NCBI RefSeq assembly: GCF_003350925.1
Contig: NZ_KZ857173.1
Coordinates: forward strand, 372,001 to 436,000
DNA from: Dyella tabacisoli
GTDB lineage: Bacteria > Pseudomonadota > Gammaproteobacteria > Xanthomonadales > Rhodanobacteraceae
Length of the DNA stretch: 64,000 nt
Reading direction: 5' to 3'
In this document: positions 45,151-59,200 of the stretch, one piece after another
Position numbering within the stretch: position 1 is the stretch's first letter
How the letters are laid out: each line of letters starts with the position of its first letter
The notes under the pieces: model-generated
The model's database searches: none
What the model saw: the letters and a program-made list of their open reading frames with translations, nothing else
Told to the model about the DNA's origin: nothing
Program-made: the position numbers and the translations under genes

Positions 45151-45948
45151 TCAAGCCACCTTACCGTCGACCGACGCATCGCCCGTCATGCCTTCGGTCA
45201 ACGCATTCATCCAACTGCTGACTTTGTCCAGCGCCTGAAAGCGGGTCAAATCGACATGAATCGGCGTAACCGACACGTAGCCGCGTTGCACCGCGTTGAA
45301 GTCCGTGCCGGGCCCGGCATCATCGACGTCGCCCGCCGGGCCGATCCACCAGATCGGCTTACCGCGCGGGTCAGTCTGCTGTATGCACGGCGCGGAGCGA
45401 TGCCGCTTGCCCAGTCGAGTGACTTCAAATCCGCGAATCTCTTCCCACGGCAGGTCCGGCACGTTGACGTTGAGAATGGTGTCCGCCGGCAGTGAATCGA
45501 CCAACATGCGCTGCATCAGCAGCAGCACAGCCTTGGCCGCCGATTCGTAATGCTCGCCCTGATGATTGCGGCTGACCAATGACACCGCAATCGCCGGCAG
45601 GCCAAGAAAGCGCCCTTCCATCGCGGCTGACACGGTGCCCGAATAGATAACGTCATCGCCAAGGTTGGCTGAGTTATTAATGCCCGAAACCACCATGTCC
45701 GGCTCGTAATCGAGCATGCCGGCCAAGGCCAAATGCACACAGTCGGTAGGTGTCCCGGCCACGCGGTAATAGCCGTTATCCATCCGCAGCACGCGGATCG
45801 GCGCATCCAATGTGAGGGAATTACTGGCACCGGAGCGGTCGCGATCAGGCGCCACCACAGTTACCTGACTGACCGCACCAAGGCGTTCAGCAAGTACGCG
45901 GATGCCCGGTGCATCCACGCCATCGTCATTACTAACCAAAACTCGCAT
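45151..45948 (-). CDS. surE: 5'/3'-nucleotidase SurE
   Basis: SurE is a metal-dependent survival nucleotidase/phosphatase. The protein is 265 aa. The N-terminal metal site is NDDG at residues 7-10, followed by SNSLTLD and the conserved [18 protein letters not shown] block near residue 92. The frame is open upstream, but [10 protein letters not shown] at 45948 is the family start. It forms a surE-pcm-yqaA run with no gaps of note. Confidence 0.95.
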   Translation of the reverse strand: MRVLVSNDDGVDAPGIRVLAERLGAVSQVTVVAPDRDRSGASNSLTLDAPIRVLRMDNGYYRVAGTPTDCVHLALAGMLDYEPDMVVSGINNSANLGDDVIYSGTVSAAMEGRFLGLPAIAVSLVSRNHQGEHYESAAKAVLLLMQRMLVDSLPADTILNVNVPDLPWEEIRGFEVTRLGKRHRSAPCIQQTDPRGKPIWWIGPAGDVDDAGPGTDFNAVQRGYVSVTPIHVDLTRFQALDKVSSWMNALTEGMTGDASVDGKVA

Positions 45949-46166
45949 CGTGATCCGTGCCAGAACTTGCGGGGCGAACGCGGCCAAACCGCGCGATTGA
46001 CCTGATGAGTCTACCGGAACCGCCATGCTGGAATCACTCCCGCAACGCGACAGCCCTGTCTCCAGCCCCCGTGAAATGCGGATCGGCCATCGAGACGCTA
46101 GCTGCTGAGATAAGTCGGTGTGTACCAGATACGCCAACAGACAGCGTCCTTGGTTAGGATGGCGGC

Positions 46167-46712
46167 ATGAAACATCGCAAGCCCGACCCGATCAGCGACG
46201 ACGATGCCCGCCTGTTCCGCGAGGCCATCGGCGATGTGCGCGTATTGGACCCCGTCGCCGCTCCACCCGCCGCAGCAAAGCCCGAACCCTATCCGCTCAT
46301 GCTGGAAGCCGACGAGGCCGCGGTGCCGGGCGAATTGCTCGCCATGGCATTCGACCCGGGCGAGCTGGAGATTGGCGAGGAATTGAGCTACCTGCGTGAC
46401 GGTTACCCGCCTAAGTTGCTACGGCAGCTCAAGCGTGGTCAGTTCAGTGTGCAGGACGATATCGACCTGCATCAAATGAACGCTGCCGCCGCACAGGCCA
46501 CCATCGTCGATTTCCTCGCCGAAGCACATCACAACGGCTTGCGCTGTGTCCGCATCGTGCATGGCAAAGGCTTACGCTCGAAGGCCGCTGGGCCGGTATT
46601 GAAAGTACTTACTGATCGGATGCTGCGTCGTCGCGACGATGTGATCGCCTTCGCATCGGCACGACCGATGCAGGGGGGTACCGGCGCCGTAGTGGTCTTG
46701 CTGAAGGCTTGA
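46167..46712 (+). CDS. Smr-domain protein (possible endonuclease SmrA-like)
   Basis: A 181-aa protein with a C-terminal Smr domain (about 100-181). The [18 protein letters not shown] helix, the [12 protein letters not shown] motif and the TGAVVVLL end are the typical pieces. Stand-alone Smr proteins act on nucleic acids (nicking or RNA cleavage) in the cytoplasm. The N-terminal 100 residues are acidic and poorly conserved. The start has AGGATGGCGG just upstream. It is divergent from surE and convergent with truD. Confidence 0.88.
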   Translation: MKHRKPDPISDDDARLFREAIGDVRVLDPVAAPPAAAKPEPYPLMLEADEAAVPGELLAMAFDPGELEIGEELSYLRDGYPPKLLRQLKRGQFSVQDDIDLHQMNAAAAQATIVDFLAEAHHNGLRCVRIVHGKGLRSKAAGPVLKVLTDRMLRRRDDVIAFASARPMQGGTGAVVVLLKA

Positions 46713-46751
46713 TCGCCCCTCCCCGACCACCAGCCAGGGAGGGTCGAATCA

Positions 46752-47774
46752 TCAGGCTTGTGCCAGCTCGCGTACGACAACGGTAGCGTAAGCGCCCGCA
46801 GGCAATTCAAAGGCCAGCTCCAATACGGGATGCTCCAATGCATCGTCGTCTAACCAGCGCCAACGTAAGGCTTGCGGCAACAAACGCAGCGGGCGGCGCT
46901 CCTGTTCCATTCGGGCCTTGACCAACCCATCGGCCAGATCGAGATCCAGCGCGGCAATCTCACGTTCCAAAGCGCCCGCTTCAGCCTGAGTCGGCGGCTC
47001 GCCCTGCCCCCATAACGGACCGGAGGGGTGGATATCGCCACTGGCCAAGCGCTCGGCCAGCTTGTCATCGAACGGCTCCGGCCCAAACCAGGAGCGCGAT
47101 CCGGCCAGGGACCAGATTTCGCCGTCCAGCGCGCTGTCCCAGGCGCCGCGCTCCACCCGCGCGGCTAATACGCCATTAAAAATGTGCGAACGGGCAGCAG
47201 ACAGCAGAAACGAACGCTTGTCCCGATCCATCCGCCGCCCGGCGAACATAGCTCGTGCTTGCGCCACATTGCCGCCTTCGCGGCCGAAACGCTGCTCGCC
47301 GAAATAATTCGGCACCCCACGAGTGGCTATCTGTTGCAGCACCTGCTCGGCGGCGGCGCGATCGCCTTGCACATTGCGCAACACCAGCACGAAACGGTTG
47401 CCACGCAGCGCACCGCGCTTAAGCTTTCGCTTATGCCGGGTCGCTGCCAACACTTTGACCTCGGCATGCGGAAAGGCCGACCAATCCGGGTCCGGTTTAC
47501 CGGCAAGCTGCACAGAGAAGCTCTGTCGCGTCACCGCATGACGATCCTTCAGCCCGGCATAACCTACATTCAATGGCGGGATCTCGGCGTAGCGTGCCAA
47601 CTCCTTCGCTACCCAATCAGTATTCGCGCCGCGCTTTTCCACCCACAGCAGCGCATGCTCACCTTCGCCATCGGCGTCATAGCCGAGTATTTCCTCGACC
47701 TGAAAATCGTCCGGGGTGCTGCGTAGTTGCGCGATTAACGGTGGCGCGCCATACGCGTAGGGAAGTTCGGTCAT
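46752..47774 (-). CDS. truD: tRNA pseudouridine(13) synthase
   Basis: TruD makes pseudouridine 13 in tRNA-Glu. The protein is 340 aa. The catalytic D77 is in VGYAGLKDRHAVTRQ, and the TruD-specific N-terminal block DDFQVEEILGY starts at residue 22. The conserved NYFGEQRFGREGGNV block follows near 155. It overlaps neither neighbour; ispF lies 74 bases upstream on the same strand. Confidence 0.95.
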   Translation of the reverse strand: MTELPYAYGAPPLIAQLRSTPDDFQVEEILGYDADGEGEHALLWVEKRGANTDWVAKELARYAEIPPLNVGYAGLKDRHAVTRQSFSVQLAGKPDPDWSAFPHAEVKVLAATRHKRKLKRGALRGNRFVLVLRNVQGDRAAAEQVLQQIATRGVPNYFGEQRFGREGGNVAQARAMFAGRRMDRDKRSFLLSAARSHIFNGVLAARVERGAWDSALDGEIWSLAGSRSWFGPEPFDDKLAERLASGDIHPSGPLWGQGEPPTQAEAGALEREIAALDLDLADGLVKARMEQERRPLRLLPQALRWRWLDDDALEHPVLELAFELPAGAYATVVVRELAQA

Positions 47775-47848
47775 ACGGGAATACCTGAGCGTGAAGAGTC
47801 GTCGTTACAACAGGTGAGCGTTGCCGCCCATACATAGGCTTGATGAGA

Positions 47849-48325
47849 TCAGGCCAGCACCAGCAGCACGCAGGCTTGCGCAGCAATACCTTCGCCGCGT
47901 CCGGTAAAGCCTAAATGTTCGGTGGTGGTGGCCTTGACGCTGACGCGATCGATATCGCAGCCGAGCACTTCGGCCAAACATTCGCGCATGGCTTGCGCGT
48001 GCGGCCCTACCTTGGGCGCCTCGCAAATCACCGTGACATCGGCATTGCCCAGCGCGTAGCCACGTTCGCGCATCAATTGAGCCGCATGATGCAGAAACAG
48101 GCGGCTCTCGGCATCTCGCCAACGCTCCTGGGTCGGTGGAAAGTGACGGCCGATATCGCCTAACGCCAGCGCGCCGAAAATCGCGTCGCATAAGGCATGA
48201 ATGACGACATCGCCATCCGAATGCGCCACTACGCCACGGTTATGCGGTACGCGCACGCCGCCCAGCATGACGAAATCGCCGTCGCCAAACGTATGTACAT
48301 CAAAGCCCTGACCGATACGCATCAT
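47849..48325 (-). CDS. ispF: 2-C-methyl-D-erythritol 2,4-cyclodiphosphate synthase
   Basis: IspF makes the cyclodiphosphate intermediate of the MEP isoprenoid pathway. The protein is 158 aa. Zinc ligands lie in GFDVH (D9, H11) and [15 protein letters not shown], with the substrate loop [13 protein letters not shown] following. Two ATGs are in tandem, at 48325 and 48322. It follows ispD by 26 bases, the common ispDF pair. Confidence 0.96.
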   Translation of the reverse strand: MMRIGQGFDVHTFGDGDFVMLGGVRVPHNRGVVAHSDGDVVIHALCDAIFGALALGDIGRHFPPTQERWRDAESRLFLHHAAQLMRERGYALGNADVTVICEAPKVGPHAQAMRECLAEVLGCDIDRVSVKATTTEHLGFTGRGEGIAAQACVLLVLA

Positions 48326-48351
48326 GCGCTTAGTTCCTCTTAATGCAGTTC

Positions 48352-49041
48352 TTATGCTGTCTTAACCAGCAAAAACTCGGCCAGCGCAAAGTCTGCAGCG
48401 GTGGTCACTTTGATATTGTCCTCGGCGCCCTCGACCAGCAGTGGGGCATGCCCAGCATGCTCCATCGCCATCGCCTCGTCGCTTACTATCAGCTTGGCCT
48501 GTGCCACAGCTTGCAGTGCAGAGGAAAGTTCGGCACGCCGGAACAACTGCGGGGTAAATGCACGCCAACGCTGATCGCGTGGCTCTGTCATCAAGCTTCG
48601 GCTCGCGGTGTCGGCACGTTTAAGCGTGTCGCGCAAGGGTGCCCCGAGCAAGGCGCCGCCAGCAGGGATGCCCCTTTCGATCAAGGTGTCGATATCGCTC
48701 TGGCGTACGCAAGGGCGTGCCGCGTCGTGCACCAAAACGAAATCGTCATCGCGGACTTCCACCGGCAGCGCATTTAAACCGGCAAGCACCGAATCGCAAC
48801 GTTCGCTGCCGCCCACTGTGGTAAGCACTGGTTTACCGCCAAGCGCGGTAATGCCCGGCCAATGCGTGTCATCCGCCGCAAGAATCACCAGCAAGCCAGC
48901 AATGCGCGGATGCGCGGCCAGCCTCGCCAGCGTGTGCTCGATCAGCATGTGACCGGCCAATGGAAGATATTGTTTCGGGCAATCTCCGCCAACGCGTAGA
49001 CCACGCCCGGCAGCAGGTACGACACACCACAGCATCGGCAT
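48352..49041 (-). CDS. ispD: 2-C-methyl-D-erythritol 4-phosphate cytidylyltransferase
   Basis: IspD couples MEP to CTP in the non-mevalonate isoprenoid pathway. The protein is 229 aa from the ATG at 49041. The nucleotide-binding signature [20 protein letters not shown] is at the N-terminus, and [11 protein letters not shown] lies near residue 100. A TTG two codons upstream overlaps the ftsB stop and is an alternative start. The ftsB-ispD-ispF order is typical of gammaproteobacteria. Confidence 0.95.
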   Translation of the reverse strand: MPMLWCVVPAAGRGLRVGGDCPKQYLPLAGHMLIEHTLARLAAHPRIAGLLVILAADDTHWPGITALGGKPVLTTVGGSERCDSVLAGLNALPVEVRDDDFVLVHDAARPCVRQSDIDTLIERGIPAGGALLGAPLRDTLKRADTASRSLMTEPRDQRWRAFTPQLFRRAELSSALQAVAQAKLIVSDEAMAMEHAGHAPLLVEGAEDNIKVTTAADFALAEFLLVKTA

Positions 49042-49043
49042 GT

Positions 49044-49376
49044 TCAACGTCCGCTGGTCGATGCGGCCGAGGCGGGAGTCGCACCCGCTGCAGCCTTACC
49101 CGGCTTTTCGACCACCTGATAAAAGGTCTCGCCGGGCTTGATAAGACCTAGCTCCGCACGTGCGCGTGCCTCGACGGCTTGCTCGCCGTTCTTGAGATCA
49201 GTCACATCCGCACCCAGCGCCTGGTTGCGCTGGAGCAGATGATCGTTGTCGTCGCCTTGCTTTTTCACCGCCGCACGCAGTACCTCAACCTCGTGCACGC
49301 CACCGTTGCCGGTCCACAGTTTCAACTGCAGACCGATCAGGACGAGCAAAAGAATCAAGGCGATCCAGCGCAGCAT
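49044..49376 (-). CDS. ftsB: Cell division protein FtsB
   Basis: FtsB forms the divisome FtsQ-FtsL-FtsB subcomplex. The protein is 110 aa. One N-terminal membrane segment (about 3-20) is followed by a coiled coil (about 28-65) and the conserved ARAELGLIKPGETFYQVVE segment at about 72-90. An Ala/Ser-rich tail of about 20 residues is longer than in E. coli (103 aa). It lies 7 bases after eno. Confidence 0.92.
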   Translation of the reverse strand: MLRWIALILLLVLIGLQLKLWTGNGGVHEVEVLRAAVKKQGDDNDHLLQRNQALGADVTDLKNGEQAVEARARAELGLIKPGETFYQVVEKPGKAAAGATPASAASTSGR

Positions 49377-49383
49377 GTGTCTC

Positions 49384-50715
<1,332 letters not shown>

Positions 50716-50841
50716 TCACTGTAGCGGCGACTGCAGCGCGACAGCCAAGGTCCAGCTATCTGAAAAAGCGCTGCGACTGGAAGCCGCCCCACAGAATCTT
50801 TCGCGCACTGCGCGCGCCCCTTAAAAATTCAAGCTGCAAAA

Positions 50842-53360
<2,519 letters not shown>

Positions 53361-53494
53361 TTAGGCATTTTAGCGGCAGTTGGTCCAGATCGCGAGACTA
53401 TCGGGAAAAATTCCTTGGCCGAGTTCATTTCCATGGCCTGCGACGACCTTGCAAACGGCCTAACTCCACGGTTCTCAACTGCTAGCATGCCCCT

Positions 53495-55300
53495 ATGAAC
53501 AGCCCGATTCCCGCCCGTCTCGCTGCCTTGCGTCAGGCCATGCGGCAGCATAATGTCAGCGCCTGCCTGGTCCCCAGCGCCGACCCGCACCTCTCTGAGT
53601 ATCTGCCGGAGCATTGGCAGGCACGGGTCTGGCTGTCCGGCTTCGATGGTTCAGCCGGCACCCTGATCGTTACGGCCAGGCATGCCGGCTTGTGGACCGA
53701 TTCGCGCTATTTCACCCAGGCCGAGCAGCAATTGGCCGGCAGCGGCATCGCCCTGATGAAACAACGGGCGACCTATGCGCCCGAGCACCTGGACTGGCTT
53801 GAACAACACAGCCACGACGGTGATGTGCTGGCTATCGCTGGCGACAGTCTGGCGCTGGCAAGCCAAAAGAGGATCGAACAACGCCTTGCCGCCGTCGGCG
53901 TGCGCCTGCGTACCGACCTGGATTTGCCGGGCCTGACCTGGGCCGACCGCCCGGCCATCCCACACGCCCCCGTGGTCGAACACCCGCTCACCTACGCATG
54001 TACGTCGCGCGCAGACAAATTGGCTCGCCTCCGCGCCGCGATGCGCAAGCTCGGCGCCACGCATCATTTGCTGTCCAGTCTCGATGACATCGCCTGGCTG
54101 ACCAACCTGCGCGGCAGCGATGTCGAATGCAACCCGGTCTTTCTGGCCCATTTGTTGATTGAGGCCGAGGGTCGCGCCACGCTCTTTGTCGACCGCGGCA
54201 AGCTGAACGACACCCTCGTCGCGGCGCTGGCCAATGACGACATAGCCATAGCCAACTATGCGGCCATAGCCGATGCGCTGACCGAACTGCGTACCGACCA
54301 CCGACTATTGCTCGACAGCAGCCGCGTAGTCAGTGCCATCGCCGCAGCCATTGCGCCTGTAGTGACGCGCATCGATACGGCCAACCCCAGCACCCTGTTC
54401 AAAGCATGCAAGAGCGCAGATGAGCTCAGCCATATACGCGAGGTAATGCGTCGCGATGGCGCTGCGCTGGTGCGCGCCTTTCGGCGGCTGGAAGACCGCC
54501 TTGCCGCCGGCATGACGCAGACCGAGCTGGATGTAGACACATTGCTGCGCGAAGAGCGCTCGGCGCAGCCTAACTTCGTCGGCGAAAGTTTCGCCACCAT
54601 CGCCGGCTATCAAGCCAACAGTGCGTTGCCGCACTACCGCGCCACCGCACAAGCCCACAGCAGCTTGCAGCGCCAGGGCCTGTTATTGGTGGATTCCGGC
54701 GGGCAATACCTGGGCGGCACCACGGATATCACCCGCGTACTTGCGCTCGGCCCCACCACCACCGAGCAGCGCCGCGATGCCACCCTGGTCATGAAGGGCT
54801 TGATCGCGCTTTCACGCGCCCGCTTTCCGAAAGGCGCCAGTGGCCCGCAATTGGATGCTTTAGCACGCGCGCCGTTATGGGCTAGCGGGATGGACTACGG
54901 TCACGGCACCGGCCACGGCGTGGGCTACTTTCTCAATGTGCATGAGGGTCCGCATGGGATTCGCCCACCAGTGAGCGGCGCGGCGCTGGTCGCACTGGAG
55001 CCGGGCATGGTCAGCTCGATCGAACCAGGCCTATACAAACCTGCCCGGCATGGCATCCGTCACGAAAATCTCGTGGTGGTGATCGAGGCCGAGCACAGCG
55101 AATTCGGCGAGTTCTATGCGTTCGAAACTCTTACGCTGTGCCCGTTCGACCGCCGCGTACTGGAGCCGAGCCTGCTCAATCCAGAGGAACGTGCCTGGCT
55201 AGACGACTACCACGCACGCGTGCGCGCCGCATTGAGCCCGTTGCTTGAGGAAGCCGATCACGCCTGGCTGGAATGGCATTGCTCGCCGCTGGGCGATTGA
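53495..55300 (+). CDS. Xaa-Pro aminopeptidase P, long (three-domain) form
   Basis: An M24-family metallopeptidase that removes N-terminal residues ahead of proline. The protein is 601 aa. Two creatinase-type N-terminal domains (about 1-300) precede the catalytic pita-bread domain (about 310-535) and a C-terminal extension. The metal ligands are in VDSGGQYLGGTTDITR (two Asp), GTGHGVGYFLNVHEGPHG (His) and the two Glu blocks SSIEPGLY and HENLVVV. The length and three-domain build match eukaryotic-type APP1 rather than the roughly 440-aa E. coli PepP. It is divergent from pyrG across 155 bases. Confidence 0.92.
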   Translation: MNSPIPARLAALRQAMRQHNVSACLVPSADPHLSEYLPEHWQARVWLSGFDGSAGTLIVTARHAGLWTDSRYFTQAEQQLAGSGIALMKQRATYAPEHLDWLEQHSHDGDVLAIAGDSLALASQKRIEQRLAAVGVRLRTDLDLPGLTWADRPAIPHAPVVEHPLTYACTSRADKLARLRAAMRKLGATHHLLSSLDDIAWLTNLRGSDVECNPVFLAHLLIEAEGRATLFVDRGKLNDTLVAALANDDIAIANYAAIADALTELRTDHRLLLDSSRVVSAIAAAIAPVVTRIDTANPSTLFKACKSADELSHIREVMRRDGAALVRAFRRLEDRLAAGMTQTELDVDTLLREERSAQPNFVGESFATIAGYQANSALPHYRATAQAHSSLQRQGLLLVDSGGQYLGGTTDITRVLALGPTTTEQRRDATLVMKGLIALSRARFPKGASGPQLDALARAPLWASGMDYGHGTGHGVGYFLNVHEGPHGIRPPVSGAALVALEPGMVSSIEPGLYKPARHGIRHENLVVVIEAEHSEFGEFYAFETLTLCPFDRRVLEPSLLNPEERAWLDDYHARVRAALSPLLEEADHAWLEWHCSPLGD

Positions 55301-55377
55301 CCCCCAGTTTCCCGGCCAGAAAGCGACCCAGCCGGCTGAATATCCGCTGGCCACGCTTGGCTACCTGAAGGCACGAC

Positions 55378-56202
55378 TCACTCGCCATCGACGACCACCT
55401 CAACCCGGCGATTAGGTGCCAGGCAGGCAATCAACGCAGTACGTTCACTGTCCGCACAGTCGACTTTAGGGTTGGCCTTGCCGCGACCTTCGGCCAACAC
55501 CTGTTCCTGCGATACGCCTTGCCGCACGAGATATTTCATTACCGTATAGGCGCGCTGCTCTGACAGCGTCGCATTGTGATCCTCGCTGCCGAGCCGGTCC
55601 GCATAACCCAGAATATGAACATTGGTAATGCTGTCACCGGCGGCGACGATGCGGCGCGCCAGAAAATCCAGATCATCCCGCCCCTTCGGTGTGATGTCGG
55701 TCAAAGCCGACTTATCGAAAGCAAACAAGGCATCGGTGTAGAAGGTGTAGGTTTGCTCGGTCTTTCCCGCTGCCACCATGCTCGGTTTCAGCAAGCCGGC
55801 GCAGGTCTCGGGCTTCCAGTAAAAGCTGCGTGCCTGTTTCTTTTCGTCGAACAGAATTTTGTACTGGCATACCGCCGCCTCCTTGGCTCCATCCTGGCGC
55901 AGGTTGAACAAATAATCCCATTCGCGCACCCCGAACACACCTTCGTGGAACTGCGGCGCACCGATCAGTTGCTGCACCTGCGCCTTGCTCATACCCGCTT
56001 CGATCTGACGCAAATTATTAAGATTGGGAAAGCTGCCGCCCTCGGGCCGCGCGTCTTTTGCGTCGGGAAAAACGATAGCCTGGGCGGTGTTGCCGTCCGT
56101 CGCCACATTGCGACTAATCGTTGATGTACCGCAGCCGCTCAAGGCCAATATAGCGATACCTAAAACTGCCGGATTCATCCATTTCATCATTGCCATGCGC
56201 AT
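55378..56202 (-). CDS. Lipoprotein with SmpA/OmlA-like and OmpA-like domains (TpgA-like adhesin partner)
   Basis: A 274-aa predicted outer-membrane lipoprotein. The signal ends in LALSGC (Cys24). Residues about 60-135 resemble the SmpA/OmlA (BamE-like) fold (IEAGMSKAQVQQLIGAPQF). Residues about 155-272 are an OmpA-C peptidoglycan-binding domain with the diaminopimelate-binding residues D202 and R217 (LGYADRLGSEDHNATLSEQR) and the closing APNRRVEV. It lies 82 bases downstream of a giant trimeric autotransporter on the same strand, the arrangement of Acinetobacter ata-tpgA, whose product links the adhesin to peptidoglycan. The role is therefore inferred, not shown. AAGG precedes the ATG; later in-frame ATGs are possible. 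Confidence 0.82.
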   Translation of the reverse strand: MRMAMMKWMNPAVLGIAILALSGCGTSTISRNVATDGNTAQAIVFPDAKDARPEGGSFPNLNNLRQIEAGMSKAQVQQLIGAPQFHEGVFGVREWDYLFNLRQDGAKEAAVCQYKILFDEKKQARSFYWKPETCAGLLKPSMVAAGKTEQTYTFYTDALFAFDKSALTDITPKGRDDLDFLARRIVAAGDSITNVHILGYADRLGSEDHNATLSEQRAYTVMKYLVRQGVSQEQVLAEGRGKANPKVDCADSERTALIACLAPNRRVEVVVDGE

Positions 56203-56244
56203 GATCTAAGCCTTATTCAATGTGTTCTCGCGCCCATCGGCTGG

Positions 56245-56277
56245 GTATCTGCAGCCGCACTGCGCAGCCGCAGATAC
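56245..56277. repeat. Inverted repeat between the adhesin and the lipoprotein gene
   Basis: Arms gtatctgc (56245-56252) and gcagatac (56270-56277) are perfect, and the enclosed segment is itself nearly symmetrical around tgcgca. There is no T-run. It sits in the 82-base gap and could set the adhesin/lipoprotein expression ratio. Confidence 0.55.
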
Positions 56278-56284
56278 AGACCGA

Positions 56285-59200
56285 TTACCAGACCATCGCC
56301 GCACCCACACCCACACCCGTGTCGCCGCGAGTGTTCGACGTAGCGTTGAGTTTGTAGACCCAGCGCCCGCTCTCGGAGATGGTCGAAACGCCGATAGCGA
56401 TACCGGTTTCGCCATGAAAGCTACCCACCGCCACCGCGGCAGCACTCTGATTAGGCTGGTAAGCCTGCGGCAGGCTGGACATCGCCATGGCCGAAGCGAC
56501 ACCGGCATTGGCCCGGTTGCCGATCGTGTTGAGGTTGCTGTTGATGGTGTTGAAGCGCTGATCGGTATAGCTCTTGGACCAATCCTTCACCGCATTGAGC
56601 TGCCCCACATTGACCGCATCGGAGGTGGCCGTACCCGGTGCCACGTTGTGAATCGTGGTCGGGCCACCGCCATTGCCCAACGTTACGCTGCTGTTGTTGA
56701 CCGTGCCGTCCGCGTTGGTGTCGTACCTCACACTGCCTGTCTGCGAGGCTTTCAACTGGCTCACGTTCACGGCATCCGTGTTTTGCGAGCCGGCGGCGAC
56801 ATTCGTGATCTGCCGCTCGTTACCGACTGAGCCCACCGATACCGTGCTGGCACGATCCGCGACCGAGGCTTGACCGATCGCCACGGAGTTATCCGCGCTC
56901 GCTGTCGAGTTGTTACCCACCGCGGTACTGTTGCTACCCGACGCAATCGAACCGGCGCCGCCGGCCGCCGAGTCGGGGCCCGCCGCATCCGGCCCGAGAC
57001 TGCGTGCGCCCTTGCTGTTGGACTTGAACTCGGTCGGGCCGGCCGTGTTTATCAGATTAGTCACCTGCTGATCGGTGTAGCTGTTCGCCTGCGTGATCGC
57101 GTTATTCACGCCGGCCTGCAACTGACTGACATTGACCGCGTCGGCCGGTGCCGAACCATCCGCCACATTAGTGATCTTGCGGGCATTGCCGGCCGAGCCC
57201 ACCGAAACCTCGCCCACCGAGCTGCTGCTATTGGCTGCTTTGTAGGCGCCGGTATAGGCCGTTTCAGCCCCCGCCGACGTGGTCGAATTGGCACCCAGCG
57301 CTACCGAGTTGCCGTTAGCCGCAGCGGCGGCATTACCGATCGCCACGCTGTTGGCACCACTCGAAACCGCCTGCGGGCCTACCGCCACACTATTGCTACC
57401 TGTCGCCGACGAATCGGCCAGCGTCGAATTGGCGTGGAAATATTTGATGCCAGCGCCATTGTTGATGTTGTTGACCGTGTTACCCAGATTGGTCAGCGCC
57501 GTATTGGTAGCAAACAGTTGTGAACCATTGACACCATCGGTGCTGGTCGCGCTCAACACGCCCGATGCCACATTCTGCAATTGACGTTCCGCACCAGCCG
57601 CACCGATCGACACGACCGACGTTGCCGCGGTCGCTGCCGCCGTACCGCCAGCGATCGCATAGTTACCGGTATGCACCGCGGCGGTCACCGAGCCGGAACC
57701 CAACGCCACATCGCCTGCATTGCTGGCTACAGCACTGTCACCGAAGGCAAGCGCGCCGGCCGCCTTCGCCTGCGATGCATTGCCCAACGCTACCGAGCCC
57801 TGGCCCGTCGCAACACTGGTATTGCCCAGCGCCACGGCACCCTGCCCGTTCGCGGTGTTGTTGGCGCCCATCGCCACGGCACCGGTACCGATTGCCGTAT
57901 TCGGGTCGCCGATCGCTACCGCGCCATCGCCCGTCGCCGTGTTGCCCGAGCCGATCGAAACCGACTTGCCGCCATTCGCTGTCGCGTTGTGGCCGATAGC
58001 TACGGCATCGTCAGTAGATGCGGTAGCCGCATCACCTACAGCCACCGAGCTATTTCCCGAAGCCGTCGCACTCTTGCCATAGGCCGAAGCGCTAGTCGCC
58101 GAAGCCACCGCCAGCGCCCCTGAGGCCGTCGCATCCGTGCCGGTTGCCGAGGCATCGGCCAGGCTCGAATTGGCGTGGAAGTATTTGATACCCGCGCCGT
58201 TATTGATGTTATTGACCGTCGTACCCAAGCTGTTAACTGCGCTATTGGTTGCAAACAACTGACTGCCATTCACCGCATCGGTGCTGGCGGCGCTGACGCG
58301 GCCCGCTGCGACATGGGTAATGGTGCGCTCGTTGCCCGCACTGCCCACGCTGACGGTCGAAGTCGGCGCGCTGCCGGCATAGCTGTAGCTCGTGCCGTTG
58401 ATGGTATCGCCAGCGGTAGCTACGGCTGCCGCAGTAATCGAACCCGCACCCAAAGCTACATCGTTGGCGTTGCTGGCCGTTGCCGCCGTACCGATCGCCA
58501 CGCTGTCGACGCCAACCGGGCTGCTGTCAGTGCCGGTGCTGTTGGCGTGAAAATACTTGGTGCCCTTGGCATCGATATTGTTGACGGTGTTGGTCACGTT
58601 AGTGACGTTGGTGTTGGTGGTATTGAGCTGCGAACCGTTCACCGCATCCGTGCTGGTAGCGCTCAAGGTACCCGCCGCTACATTGGTGATCTTGTTCGGG
58701 CCGCTCCCCTTGTGGTTGGCATTCCACGCACCCGCACCGCCGTTAGCCGCCGGATCCCAATTCAACGCATCAATCGAGCCCACCTGATTGTTCAAGTTGG
58801 TGATGCTGGTCGAGTTGGCCGTTACTTGCTGGTTGGTGGCAAACAACTGCGAGCCATTGACCGCATCGGTGCTGGTGCCACTCAACTGACCCGCCGCCAC
58901 GTTCTGGATCTGACGGCCGCCCACGCTCAACGCTGCCGTCGGCGTCGCACCGGCGAACGTGTAAGCGGTGCCGCCAATCGTTGCGCCACTGACTACGGTC
59001 GTTGCCGTCGTGGTGCTGTTTGAACCCAATGCCACGTCGTTCGCGTTCGTCGCTACCGCACTCTGGCCGATCGCCACGCTGTCTGCGCCGGTCGCGGTCG
59101 AATCCGCGCCAGTCGAATTGGCATGGAAATACTTGGTGCCGGTGGCATAGATGTTGTTTACCTGGTTGCCCAGGTTAGTGATCGACGTCGTGTTGCCAGC

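Noticed and set aside
46717-46743. Inverted repeat ccctccc/gggaggg between the convergent smr and truD genes
   Set aside because: There is a 13-base loop and no T-run on either strand, so I do not call it a terminator.
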